Shown in pieces: positions 1 through 9,447 of a stretch of DNA of 15,909 nucleotides (its first letter is position 1; the number at the start of each line of letters is the position of its first letter). The stretch comes from Asterionellopsis glacialis. Its lineage: Eukaryota > Bacillariophyta > Plagiogrammaphyceae > Rhaphoneidales > Asterionellopsidaceae. The position numbers and the translations under genes were made by a program. The stretch is taken from contig WKLE02002320.1 in the NCBI GenBank assembly GCA_014885115.2, positions 1 to 15,909 on the forward strand, read 5' to 3'. Under the pieces are notes generated by a model. That model searched no databases and was not told the DNA's origin. It was given only the letters and a program-made list of their open reading frames with translations.

Positions 1-709
1 ATGATAACCGCACCTAATTGATAGTTGCTTGCGTCAGTATATATATGGAATTCTGGATCAAGGTTGTTAGCAAGTAGGGCGGATTGCCACTTAAGTGGTT
101 TTGCCCAATCAAGGATTTCAACGAGTTCAAATTTTTTTACCATTGTGATCCATTGAAAAATATAGCAAATATTTGTTCAATTGGTGAAGCCTCACCACAA
201 ACTCTTTTAACGTGAAGTTTTCGGTAATTGCTGAGTGATAGTGAAGGTAGTTTTTCTGGCGCCTTGCCGCATGCCTAGACGAGAAAAAATTCTCACCTAC
301 GTTTGCTCTGGCAATTGGCATTTGCTGCTTGAAACAGCTGCCTTGCTCTACCCTTCAAAAAGGTGAGGGCTATTGAAGTCTTGGAACTTGCTTTGGTGAG
401 GGGATAATCTCTCTCAACTTCAGCAAATTCAATTCTCCATTGGATCCACTTTTCAGCAGTTCTATCTTCAAATTGTTTGACTCTCTTTTCAATAGTTTCA
501 GAGTCTGATCCTTCATTAGAGGGATTGATCCTTACTTCTATCATCTTGTAGGAATCCTTGTCGTTGCCTTTTGACTTCAACCTCTCCTTTTTTGTTTTGA
601 TAAACGGAATTGCAGGAGGATTCAGCAGGGTCTGCTGTTGGCGCAACTCCTGAGCTTTCTTTTGAAAGTCATTGAAGGAGTAAAATGTCTTCTTGTTCTT
701 GAAAGTCAA
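1..709 (-). pseudogene. Gag joined to an RNase H fragment, Ty3/Gypsy-like retrotransposon, broken and partial
   Basis: Read on the minus strand from the ATG at 709. The first 416 bases encode a gag-like protein rich in Lys, Glu and Gln, with a WIQWRIEF block, also found in a second copy at 2056-2485. The frame shifts near 300 and continues in gag style (RRQKNYLHYHS, then LHQLNKYLLYF). A run of A/T near 130 shifts it again, and it goes on through LVEILDWAKPLKWQ. From about base 60 to the left edge the protein reads FHIYTDASNYQLGAVI, which I recognise as the start of a Gypsy-type RNase H, with the catalytic Asp in TDAS. Protease and reverse transcriptase, normally between gag and RNase H, are missing, so an internal deletion has joined the two. 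The LTR at 756-984 lies directly upstream in the same orientation. The element runs off the left edge. The retroelement assignment is firm; the exact gag boundary is inferred. Confidence 0.75.
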
Positions 710-755
710 AGTCCTCTGAAAGAGGGAGTAATGTTACTATGCCCTATGCTGCCTA

Positions 756-984
756 TGTTGACCACGGCACAACACAACAATCAGACAATCAACACACAAA
801 AGAAAAGAAGACTTTTATTTGGTGATGAAAATTATGAGCTAGTTTAAAGATCTAGTTTTTATGCCAGAGAAATCTGGCAATTTAGTAAGAAGTAAGAAAT
901 CAGGAAATTTTAGCAAATGGTAATTTTTAGTGAGTCCATCTGCTTGCCCACACATCAATCATCCATCCTCAAGAGTGTCCAACA
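756..984 (-). repeat. LTR copy 1, minus orientation
   Basis: In sense (minus) orientation it runs from TGTTGGAC to GTCAACA, a short terminal inverted repeat typical of LTRs, 229 bp long. It is the reverse complement, with scattered differences, of 1782-1996, and its 5' part matches 2523-2699. It carries AATAAA (814-819, minus) and is followed by the gag at 709. A short stretch, AAGTACACTCCC in sense, lies just outside the 5' end in all three copies. The LTR could therefore start slightly earlier, but then too little room would remain before gag for a primer-binding site. Confidence 0.75.
814..819 (-). terminator. Polyadenylation signal AATAAA in LTR copy 1
   Basis: AATAAA on the minus strand within the LTR, followed by a T-rich stretch. 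The matching position in LTR copy 2 is also AATAAA (1933-1938). In the third copy the site has changed to AATGAA. Confidence 0.5.
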
Positions 985-1008
985 GGGAGTGTACTTCAAT
1001 AGACCTAA

Positions 1009-1770
1009 CTGGAAAATATACTACTAAGTCCAAATCAGGCACACAAATGTCTTACTAGGATAGATCCTGCCACAGGCTACTTCAAAATCAAAGCAATTAA
1101 AGACAAAACAGCTGAAACCATAATAGAAGCATTCCACTCTGCATGGCAATGCTAGTATGCACGCCCAAGGTACATAGGATATGACAACGGCTCAGAGTTT
1201 AAAGGTATCTTTAAAAAGACCTGGAAAAACTTTGGATTTAGTAAAAAGTTGACTTCAAACAGCACCATCAAGCGCATACACCAAGTTATAGGTAACTCCC
1301 TATTTGCACTTGAGATAAGTGAATCTGCCAACCCACCTACTATAGGAGATGATGAAACATGGGATAACATACTTCGTTCCATAGTGTGGGCTATATGCAG
1401 TACTTACCATACTACGCTGGAAGCAACACCAGGACCATCAATATTTAGATGTGGCATGCTACTACCAATTACATTTAGAGCAACTTGGGCATGTATCCAT
1501 AATAAAAAACAAACCTTAATTAACCAAAACAATCAAAGAGAAAATCATAACCAACAACATCAAGTATATTCCATAGGTGACAACATTACATTAGAGAGGC
1601 CAGGAAAAGTACCTAAGATAAACCATCCTTGTACAGGTCCTCACAAAGTGCTTCAATTATTTATGAACGGTACTGTACCCATCCATAGAGGTTTTATAGA
1701 AGAGACAGTTAACATTTGTCATGTGATGCCATACTACAAACACACACAGGACAGTTTGGGAAGCAAATGA
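1009..1770 (+). pseudogene. Integrase (3' end of pol), Ty3/Gypsy-like, inactivated
   Basis: One plus-strand frame with a single internal TAG (1153-1155). It begins inside the catalytic core: IDPATGYFKIKAIKDKTA holds the first catalytic Asp (codon 1063-1065) and YDNGSEFKGIF the second (1183-1185). The third catalytic residue should be a Glu about 35 residues on, just before an HQV block (usually ERVHQV). Here the protein reads IKRIHQV after only 29 residues, so the Glu is replaced by Lys and about seven residues are lost. A YHTTLEATPG block and a C-terminal domain ending NICHVMPYYK follow, usual for this group. The zinc-binding N-terminus is absent. The stop at 1768-1770 lies 11 bases before LTR copy 2, as expected for the 3' end of pol. 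The enzyme cannot be active. Confidence 0.85.
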
Positions 1771-1781
1771 AGAACACTCCC

Positions 1782-1996
1782 CGTAGGACACTCTTGGGGG
1801 TGGCTGATTGATGCGGGGACAAGCAGATGGACTCCATGAATTTACCATTTACTAATATTTCTTGAATCTTCACTTCTCACTAAATTGCTAGATCTTCTCC
1901 TGATGAAACTAAGCTTATAATTTTCATCACCAAATAAAAGGCTTCTTTTCTTTTGTGTGTTGATTGTCTGATTGTTGTGCTGTGCTGCCATCAACA
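1782..1996 (+). repeat. LTR copy 2, plus orientation
   Basis: About 215 bp, the reverse complement of 756-984. The 5' terminus has decayed (CGTAGG for TGTTGG) and the 3' terminus CAACA is kept. It follows an integrase end (1770) and precedes a gag start (2056), so it serves as 3' LTR of one copy and 5' LTR of the next. About 60 bases separate it from gag. That interval resembles the same interval beside copy 1, including a GCATAGTAAC block that may include the primer-binding site; I could not assign a tRNA. Confidence 0.75.
1933..1938 (+). terminator. Polyadenylation signal AATAAA in LTR copy 2
   Basis: AATAAA at the same LTR position as in copy 1, followed by a TTCTTTTCTTTTGTGTGTTG-type T/G-rich stretch that resembles a downstream element. 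Confidence 0.5.
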
Positions 1997-2055
1997 CTAG
2001 CAGCATATGGCATAGTAACGTGACTCCCTCTTTCAGAGGATTTTAACTTCAAGAC

Positions 2056-2485
2056 ATGAAGATCTTCTACTCCTCCACTGAGTTTCAGAAGAAAGCTCAG
2101 GAGTTGAGTCAACAGCAGACTCTGCTGAATCCTCCTTCAATTCCCTTCATAAAAATGAAGAAAGAGAGGTCAAAGCCAAAAGATGACAACAAGGATGCAT
2201 ACAAATCCATAAAAGTCCGCATTGATCCCTCAGATGAAGGCTCAGATTCTGAGACCATTGAAGAGAGAGTCAAACAATTTGAGGATGGATCTGCTGAAGA
2301 GTGGATCCAGTAGAGGATTGAGTTTGCTAAGGTAGAGCAGAATTATCCCCTCACCAAAGCCTTATCCAAGACCTCCATGGCGCTTACCCTTTTGAATGGC
2401 AAGGCAGCCTGAACAACCATAACACCAACAAGTGTACTGCTGACAAGTTGAAAAGAAGGATTCTGGTAAATCCAAGACATACATG
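2056..2485 (+). pseudogene. Gag, second copy, truncated
   Basis: Starts at the ATG at 2056. It matches the minus-strand gag at 709 almost residue for residue: FQKKAQELSQQQTLLNPPS, IPFIKMKKERSKPK, SDSETIEERVKQFED. An in-frame TAG (2311-2313) stands where the other copy has Trp (TGG) in WIQWRIEF. The frame resumes as RIEFAKVEQNYPLTK, shifts near 2405 and goes on to about 2485 with a Lys/Arg-rich end. Near 2520 it breaks off at an LTR fragment in opposite orientation. Everything downstream of this gag (protease, RT, integrase) is missing. Confidence 0.7.
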
Positions 2486-2522
2486 TGGGAACAGGTAAAT
2501 GCAATGATTAGCTTGCTCAAAT

Positions 2523-2699
2523 TATCAAAAGAAAAGAAGACTTTCATTCAGTGATGGAAATTCTAAGCTTAGTTTTGTCTGGAGAAGATCCAACAATTCA
2601 GTAAAAAGTAAAGATTCAGGAAATAATAGTAAATGGTAAATTTATAAAGTCCATTTGCTTGTCCCTGCATCAATCAGCCATCCTCAAGAGTGTCCTAAA
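2523..2699 (-). repeat. LTR copy 3, partial
   Basis: Matches LTR copy 1 in the same orientation from its 5' end (TTTAGGACACTC in sense, plus the outside AAGTACACTCCC) to the T-rich region just past the polyadenylation site. There it stops abruptly against gag sequence, so about the last 50 bp of the LTR are missing. The poly(A) signal is mutated. No internal retroelement sequence follows it on either side. Confidence 0.65.
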
Positions 2700-2712
2700 G
2701 GGAGTGTACTTT

Positions 2713-3000
2713 AGTGCTCTTAAATTGTGCACAAATGGAATATAGTGTATGTGGAGAATGGATGTATATTATGATTAAGATCAAAGACATTCTAGCACAT
2801 GCTTATGTTATTGACAACATTATATAAAAATATTGAAAGTAACGTTGATGACAAGTCCAAGGTTTTTTCTGTCAAACCAAAAATAGAATGGATGGATGAA
2901 TTTTGATACATATCTAAAATAAAAAATTTATACTGTGATTTCTTTTTCTTTCTGTGCATATGTAATTTTTTTCTTTTTAACTTTTTTTTTTGCTTTTTTG
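2713..3000. other. AT-rich spacer without recognised genes
   Basis: No convincing coding frame on either strand. It has T-runs near 2960-3000 and no homology that I can recognise. It ends at the stop codon of the minus-strand fragment at 3001. Confidence 0.4.
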
Positions 3001-4020
3001 TTACATGTAGGTTACTACCTTCCACCAAACCTGTAGGTACTTATCTTCAACCAAACTTTGTATTACAATTTGCCTCTTTGTCTTTACGCAAACATATCTA
3101 CCCATCACACACCAATCAAGTACATCTCTTATGAGTGGCAATGCAACATTAACATTTGAATCAAAAAGCCAATTCCTCTCATAAACTGTTACAGCATGTT
3201 TCGTTCCACCATCATGACCCTGTAAAACAAAAATAGTTGGATGTGCTCTGCCATCTGTTCATATTGCTGTTTGGAGTCTAAAAGATCAAGCTGGCCTTTT
3301 TTGTATTTTCAGACACAGCAAGCTTTTCCAAGACTTGATCTCACTGCTACTTGAAGACGCTCCAGGTTATTGAGTTTCATTGACTGTTTTGCAGCTACAG
3401 CTTGAATCCTAGCCACCATTGATTGGTGAACCACATGTGCCCTGGTCATTTTGCTGATAGACACACTTGGGGGCATTTGGCACTTTCAACCTATTAATGT
3501 TGGTGAAGTGATCATTTTAAACATCACCTGCTGGAAGATCATATTGTCTTTTAGCATTGGATTGTAGAAAATTTCTCATTTCTAAACTGATGTTCTCATT
3601 CACGGATTCTGTATTCAATGTTTCTGGACTGCCATCTTCAGGTTTTCCCCTATAATAACCAGGGATTGTTCAAAGTATCCTTTGCTTCTTTGTTTTATAA
3701 GGAGCTACTGATGCATAGATGTTTCTTGCAGGTAAATACAATTTGTTCCATCAGCCAAAATTGGAGTTCCTTATGCATCATGGTATCCAAATCATATTTT
3801 TCCTTTTCAAACTTGTTGATAAATGATTTGATTTTTTTTCAACTGTTCAATTTTGTCATCAATCTCCTTTTTAAAATCTTCATAGTCTTTTCCCCCTTAT
3901 TTTCTGAGACACTGAAAGCTTATCATAGTCATCCATTTTCCATAAAAAGTACTGCTATCTTAAATGCTTCAATAAGGCATCTTTGTACTGGAAACCCACA
4001 CCAGTTGCTACAAACGTCTG
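3001..4020 (-). pseudogene. Second, decayed copy of the C-terminal part of the protease-gene family
   Basis: On the minus strand 3240-3001 reads PTIFVLQGHDGGTKHAVTV, then NWLFDSN, ALPLIRDVLDWCVMGRYV and a short tail ending in TAA. It aligns with the C-terminus of the larger minus-strand gene at 7035-7247 (PTIFVLQGMDGNSKHAVTV, WVFDSN, ALPLTVTSLDWCVMGRF). Upstream, coding-like blocks continue in changing frames: HQSMVARIQAVAAKQSM near 3400, an EDGSPETLNTES region near 3600, Lys/Glu-rich DYEDFKKEIDDKIEQLKKNQ near 3870, and FVATGVGFQYKDALLKHLR near 4000 just before a TAG. Many shifts and stops make it a remnant. The C-terminal homology is clear. Whether the upstream blocks belong to the same gene is inferred from strand and spacing. 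Function of the module is unknown. Confidence 0.6.
3006..3056. repeat. Tandem duplication, about 26 bp, two copies
   Basis: 3006-3031 and 3032-3056 share TGTAGGT...ACT(T)...CTTC-ACCAAAC with a few changes. It lies in the last codons of the minus-strand fragment and may have been created by local slippage. Confidence 0.5.
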
Positions 4021-4493
4021 ACCATCCATCCACTATTCAGTCTGTCTGGTGTCCAACATATACCGGCACTCACATAAAATATGTCATGGGTTCAAATATT
4101 TCAGTCACTAATTGGAAAGAGTACCAGCTCATCAAATTTTTGTTTCTCTAAGTAACACATGTCATTGGCATGCAACACATGCCCCAGCCAGCTTATACCT
4201 ATTTAGGAGAATATATCAGTTGTACCAGTGTCACAACCACACAATGATTTTTCTTGTAACATAAATTTGGTATCAAGTCAATTACATGAATGAAGTAACA
4301 AGAAATCCTGTGCTTGCCTTCAAATCATTAATTGACTGGTAATATTTCTACTCTGCAATTCCTTTTGTTTCCCTATATTAGACTTTACTAACCACCACAC
4401 TCATCCCATTTCCTCAAAAAAAGTCCAAGATACCAATAGCCAAGATACCATGTGATGCTACAAAGCACAAGCATGCTGCATTAAGTTGCCAAA

Positions 4494-7084
4494 GGCTGTG
4501 GTCAGATCTTCAACTCAGATAGAGTCCTAACAAGACACATTGATATGACAAGATTTTTGCCATAATCTAATGAGGTATGGGTCATCAATGACAAGTGACT
4601 CTAATCTATGTTACATTATTCAGAATGGTCAAATGCAATCTTTAAATCCTGTTGCAACCAGCATTACTTATCAATATGCCGATCAAGACCCAATTCGATT
4701 TGTCAATGAATGTTTTGAGACAAGTGATGTTCCAGCTGCCTCTAACAATGCTCCATTCAGCCCTAATGTATTGTGCTTAATGCAGGAGACATCAAAGCAA
4801 TACTTGGTCTTCCTATGGCACCACCAAACATAGACAACAAAGCCTACCCAACATGTCTTTCACAAGAAACCATAGTTTGTATTGAATTGCTCTACATGCT
4901 AAAGCAAGCCAATATACCCCTCCATAAGTTTGATAAGATTGCTTTGTGGGCCAAGAATGCCATTTCACTTGGGGAAACGTTTACAGGGGAATTTGAGTCA
5001 CCATGGTCAACAAAATAGAGGATTTATTCAATACCCAAGAGTTTAAACCACGTACAATCCTTTATTAATTAGATGGTGGTGGTGTTGCAGAGGTAGTGAT
5101 ATTCAATTTCAAAGCCATGTTGAAATCCCTCTTAATGGATCCAATGCTAATGCAGAAAGATAAAATAGTAATATCTGACACTGATCCTACCAAGTATCAA
5201 GACCTGTATACTGTTGATGGAACTTTAGATGAGATCCATCAAGTAGAGGCATGCAAAAAATGTCAGGCACAAATGTGTCTTGGTCCAAAAGATGTATTTT
5301 GTGGTTTAGTGTTATACATTGATGGAACTACTCTAGGTCCATTTACCAGCGGAATGTTGGAACCTGTAATGATGTCACTAACACTTTTCAATTGTCAAAC
5401 AAGATATAAAGCATATGCTTGGGGCCCAATTGGGTTTATCCAGCAACCACCTGATAAAGATCTTTTACCTGGCAAAAAGAAAGTAACAAGAGGTAGGGCA
5501 ACTCATAATTACCATTGTGTCTTAAGACTTATTTTAGCAGGTATCAAGCAAAAACAAGATTGTGGTGGAGGAAAAACAGATTTAGTGGTGCATAGATCCA
5601 TGCATAAAGATATGACATTGAAAATATCTATTGTGGTTGTGTTAGGAGAATGCGAGGGTGCTAATGATTGTGACTGCCCAACATTGCAAGATAACAATCC
5701 AAAACTGTTACTGAATTACATCAGAAGTCACACTATCAACTTGAAAATGCCTTTGATGAAATACAAATGGCAGATTCAATAGAAGGTATATCAGGTGCCA
5801 TACCACCTGAGCTTCTTCATTGGCTTAATGCTGGACTAAAGAAGACAAAATATAATTTTTCTACAGTAATGTTGTTCTTGGCAGTGGACCTGTTATGAAT
5901 AGATTTGATTCTACTCTTGCGATTGAGTCCATCCAAAGTAAACACCAAAGTGATTGCAACACACCCTTGATAACATTTGACAAAGGGTATGCGCATTTGA
6001 CATCTTCTACTATCAAATCAGGGTAATATATTCTTGGTTTGATGATTGGCATTGTAGTAACTTGGCAACTTGGCGCACACATGCTGGAAGAAATGCATAT
6101 GCTTGTAATTGTTACAAAGACAAGGGTGATCTCATTACTGATTTTACTAACTTGATGGAAATGACATTATGTTTAGAACAATGGATGAAAACAGGTCCAA
6201 AGCACACAACAACTATTGACCAGTATCAAAATTCATTCTATAGATACATGATTCAATATTCAAGGGTTGTTGATAAAACAGATGGCAATGGTCTGAAAAC
6301 AACAAAGTTTCATCAAATAACACATATTGTGAGATAAATTAAAAAAAAAGGTTATCCACAAAATGTCAATACTGCAAGGCCTGAGAATGGACATATCGAG
6401 AACGTGAAGAAACCAGCTTGTCACACAAAAAAAATGCCTGATGTATTAGCTACTCAAACTGCCGGTCAATATCATAAACAATATAGTATTGACTTGGCAA
6501 AAATGTACATAAATGATGATGAATGGATAACAAAACCCAAGGCTCAACCAAATAATTATTGCTTACAAGGAACTACTTGTTTTATAGAAGAGAAAAAAAT
6601 GACAACGATCAATGGTACTATGACATTAGTTTTAACAAAGACAGGACATATGTGATAGATTTGAATTATTACACTATCTAGGAGAATATATATTGAAGTG
6701 GAAGACTGGCAAATCAATAACTATCAGATCTGAAGTATATATCAATGATGTTATATATAGAGCACATCTATCTGATTGCTCCAAATCACCCTGGTTTGAT
6801 TACTGTTACTACCAAAGTAATCAAATGCAGTATAAACCTATTGCAAAAATTGTGACCTTGTGCAAATCAACAATGCGGTTGGTGATGCTCTGAATATAGC
6901 CAGTGGTGTCTATGCCATTTGTATCTGGGCTACTGATTATCTAATGGAATTATCTGTTCTTGTCAAGTCATCTTTTTTATCATTTGATGAAGATGGTAAA
7001 AATCAATACACTATGTTGTCATTTTTAAATATATTTAAATATAATATCTGTGTTCATATAATACTCTTTCAAATCTTCCCATGA
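4494..7084 (+). pseudogene. Large DDE transposase-like gene (Plavaka/KDZ-like group), frame-broken
   Basis: Plus-strand coding blocks follow one another with at least eight frame changes. Order: a degenerate C2H2-like finger (CGQIFNSDRVLTRH, from 4497); an N-terminal region (4570-5018); FCGLVLYIDGTTLGPFTSG then LEPVMMSLTLFN and AYAWGPIGFI (5096-5782); VVVLGECEGANDCDC; GISGAIPPELLHWLNAG (about 5780); VLGSGPVMNRFDSTLAIE (5874); GNGLKTTKFHQITHI and RPENGHIENVKKPACHT (6062-6655, one in-frame TAA near 6336); VYINDVIYRAHLSD and PWFDYCYY (6693); a C-terminal block from 6860. From memory these resemble a large protist/fungal transposase group with an Asp-containing FIDxT...LEPV core, a GDTEGHD-like motif, GNGMK..KFHQ and YRAHP...PWYDW. 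The Asp of YIDG is a candidate catalytic residue. The family name is my inference. As broken as this, it cannot encode a functional enzyme, unless introns explain some shifts; I found no convincing splice pairs. Confidence 0.6.
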
Positions 7085-7560
7085 CACACCAATCTAAGCT
7101 TGTGACTGTAAGAGGCAGAGCACTTGCCAAATTTGAGTCAAATACCCAGTAACTTATTACAGTCACAGCATGTTTACTATTTCCATCCATACCTTGCAAG
7201 ACAAATATTGTTGGATACCATATATCTTCACCACTGTGATTCACCAAATCATAATTTGATCCATTCTTGAATATTCTCCTCTTGACACTACATGCTTTTT
7301 GTTTTGATTACAATGTCTCATATATGCATTTAAGTCATTGTACAATCTCTTCATGTTGTTTGTTTGATATGATGTTTTCAAAGCTTTAGGCATGAACAAT
7401 TCTTTTGCATACCTACAAAGTGAGCTTCCACCATTGATCTACCTATCTTGTTTCTATGCTTGATGTATTTTGCTGGAACATGTGCCCAATACTGTATTTC
7501 ATTATTAAAGTCTTGATCCAATTCCTCAAAGCTTCTGTAAGATGACTGGGGTTTCTTGTT
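7035..7560 (-). other. C-terminal HAVTV / FDSN / LDWC module of the protease gene
   Basis: In three frames from 7540: SFEELDQDFNNEIQYWAHVP and SMVEAHFVGM, then LKTSYQTNNMKRLYNDLNAY, then PTIFVLQGMDGNSKHAVTV, WVFDSN and SLDWCVMGRF to the stop at 7035. The last block occurs again at 3001-3240. I recall similar HAV-plus-FDSN sequences in repetitive algal proteins but know no named domain. The His and Asp/Asn resemble half of a thiol-protease site, which is speculation. Confidence 0.5.
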
Positions 7561-7807
7561 TTTTTATGGATGGGTCTCTTCTGTCTTGATTCTACTCATG
7601 TCACTGATTTTGGAAGTAATTCTTACATATCAGCTTAAACATTTCATCTTTATCAAGTTCTCTTTCTTCAGGGTCATCTTTAGCCTTTTGATCTTGTTCC
7701 TCTTTTGCATCTTGACAATCCTGAAGAACCTTTTTATCATAAATATCATATTGTGGTACTGTTTCCCTTTTTTATTTTTATAGTTTTTTGTTATACTCAA
7801 TGATTTG

Positions 7808-8250
7808 TTATCTTCTTCTTTGCACCTCTTCAGTATTGATTAGTTTCTTCACAATCCTTTGTTTCTTCTTTGATTCTATCTTTTTCAATTGTGAATGAAA
7901 TTTGTCCTTGGTTCTATGCAACTCATCAACTTCTCGCTTAAGTCTTTGTTTCTGTTCTTGCTTTTTCTTACATATGGTTTTCAACATCTTCTTTCCTCCC
8001 ACCATTTTGTCAACAGTGTGTGTTTTCTGTTGTTTGTTTCCCTGTTTGTGCTTGTTCTTGAAGACTTTCTTGTTTCAATTGCTCTTCCTTTCTGATCTTT
8101 TCTTGCTGTTTTTTCTCTGCATCTTGCGGTCTTTTGTATTTCCTATACCAGGAAGGGGTACCAATCTAACTGGAGCTAGTTTCACAGTGTCTCCAAGGGT
8201 AGAATTGTAGATGTCTCTTAATTGTTCTCTTTCTTCTCTATCTTCCAACA
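7808..8250 (-). other. Charged coiled-coil region of the protease gene
   Basis: Glu/Lys/Gln-rich helix-forming sequence: GGGGEEGESLLEDREEREQL near 8260-8210, then KIRKEEQLKQESLQEQAQ in a neighbouring frame, then KQEQKQRLKREVDELHRTKD and KKIESKKKQRIVKKL (8005-7808). It lies between the protease core and the C-terminal module. The plus-strand readings over it are Leu/Phe-rich shadows. Confidence 0.5.
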
Positions 8251-8545
8251 AAGATTCTCCTTCTTCTCCTCCTCCTCCTGTATCATTATCTTGTTTCTTG
8301 CTTGTATCATTAGTTGTTCTTGATAAATTAGATTTTGTGGTCTTGGATATTTTTTTACAAATGTAAAAGTCACTTGAAACCTTATTAGTTTGTGTAATAT
8401 CAAGACATTGTTCACCATCAAAATTTAATATCCTTCTTCCTATTGTCAGCCTTTAGTCTTCCATGTATTCTTTATCATAATCCTTTGATAACCAATTTGG
8501 CACTCCACGAGCAAGATCTGCCATAAATTGGCATTGTTGAACACC

Positions 8546-9051
8546 ACAACTTGAGGTATCTCTCTGCTATCTTGAAGTGACATGTGTTCCTATCTTTTTT
8601 TCTTGATCCACTTGAATTTTTTTCTTGAAGAATTCTTTCATAAATTCATGATCAGTTTTTGGAGTACCCAGAGAATCAACAATGTTATTTTTCACTTGTT
8701 TCAATTTTCCTTCTTCTCTTGCACCAGGAAATCAATAGACACCATACCAATGGACTTCTTCTCCATTAATTACCCAATAGGCCCTTTTGTATCCCTTCTC
8801 AAATATTTCATGAATACTCATTACACGATTGCTTAACAATCTTCTACCAATATTGCCTTTCACCTCTGTCTCAATTTGTTTAGCTTCCATTAGGTCTTGT
8901 TCTTCAGATTTTCCTTTTTTGGTTTTTCTCTAATAAAATTGTATTCCAGACATAAGATGATTCTGGTCCCCAAAAAAAGGCAATTCAAGTTGTCTTCTGT
9001 TGCAGCATTGCACACTGTTGCATAAGCTGTGATTATTGAGTCATTGAGCCA
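8546..9051 (-). other. Ulp1/adenain-type cysteine protease core
   Basis: WLND (9040-9051) in the context SETWLNDSIITAYATV matches the family's substrate-binding LND motif. Downstream, EVHWYGVY carries the His (codon 8750-8752). NIVDSLGTP carries the Asp (8675-8677), 25 residues on. QRDTSSCGVQQCQFMADLAR carries the oxyanion Gln (8564-8566) and, six residues later, the nucleophile Cys (8546-8548). The order H-D-Q-C, the Gln-Cys spacing of six and the CGV context are as in Ulp1/SENP proteases. A TGA follows HWYGVY and a TAG precedes the Gln. The WLND part and the rest are in neighbouring frames, joined near 8935 in an A-rich run. Family known: cleavage of SUMO-like proteins. Substrate here unknown. 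Confidence 0.75.
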
Positions 9052-9447
9052 TGTTTCACTCCTGAGATAAGGTCCATCAGAAGTATAGAGTATAGGTGCA
9101 TACAGATATGCAGAACTAGATATGAATATCTTGGTGGGCTTATAATTTTCTTCTCAAACTTCCTTGGGAGGATCAATGAAACAGTGAAGATCTTCTGGGC
9201 CAATTCTTGGAAGACAATTGGCTTTCTCTCTGAATGCAGCAATTCCTTCCACTGAATGCTTTTTAAACTAGTCAAAATGATGCATAGATCCTAAGGAAGT
9301 GGTTGTTTTAATTTGTGTTCTGATTTTGACCAGCTTTTTCTGATTTAAACCTGATCTTTCATGTCTATCATTATATAAATCTTTGACATTTCTTGTGGCT
9401 TTTTCATAAAAGCTGTCATCTTGAAAAAAAGAGTTTGTTGAATAATT

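Larger units (their letters stand above)
293..2410. repeat. Long inverted repeat of LTR plus gag units
   Basis: Left arm: minus-strand LTR plus gag (about 293-1000). Right arm: plus-strand LTR plus gag (about 1770-2410). The arms are divergent copies in opposite orientation separated by the integrase fragment (about 770 bp). Matching segments include the gag N-terminus, the leader and the whole LTR. Confidence 0.7.

Noticed and set aside
3618..4151. Plus-strand open frame of 177 codons
   Set aside because: It is antisense to Lys/Glu-rich coding blocks of the minus-strand fragment, and its Phe/Leu/Ser richness is what such a shadow gives.
4260..4440. A promoter or terminal inverted repeat for the transposase-like gene
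   Set aside because: I could find no inverted partner or clear core promoter by eye, so none is called.
7895..8210. Plus-strand Leu/Phe-rich frames that look like membrane proteins
   Set aside because: They are complements of the charged coiled-coil region, where GAA and AAG codons on the minus strand read as TTC and CTT on the plus strand.
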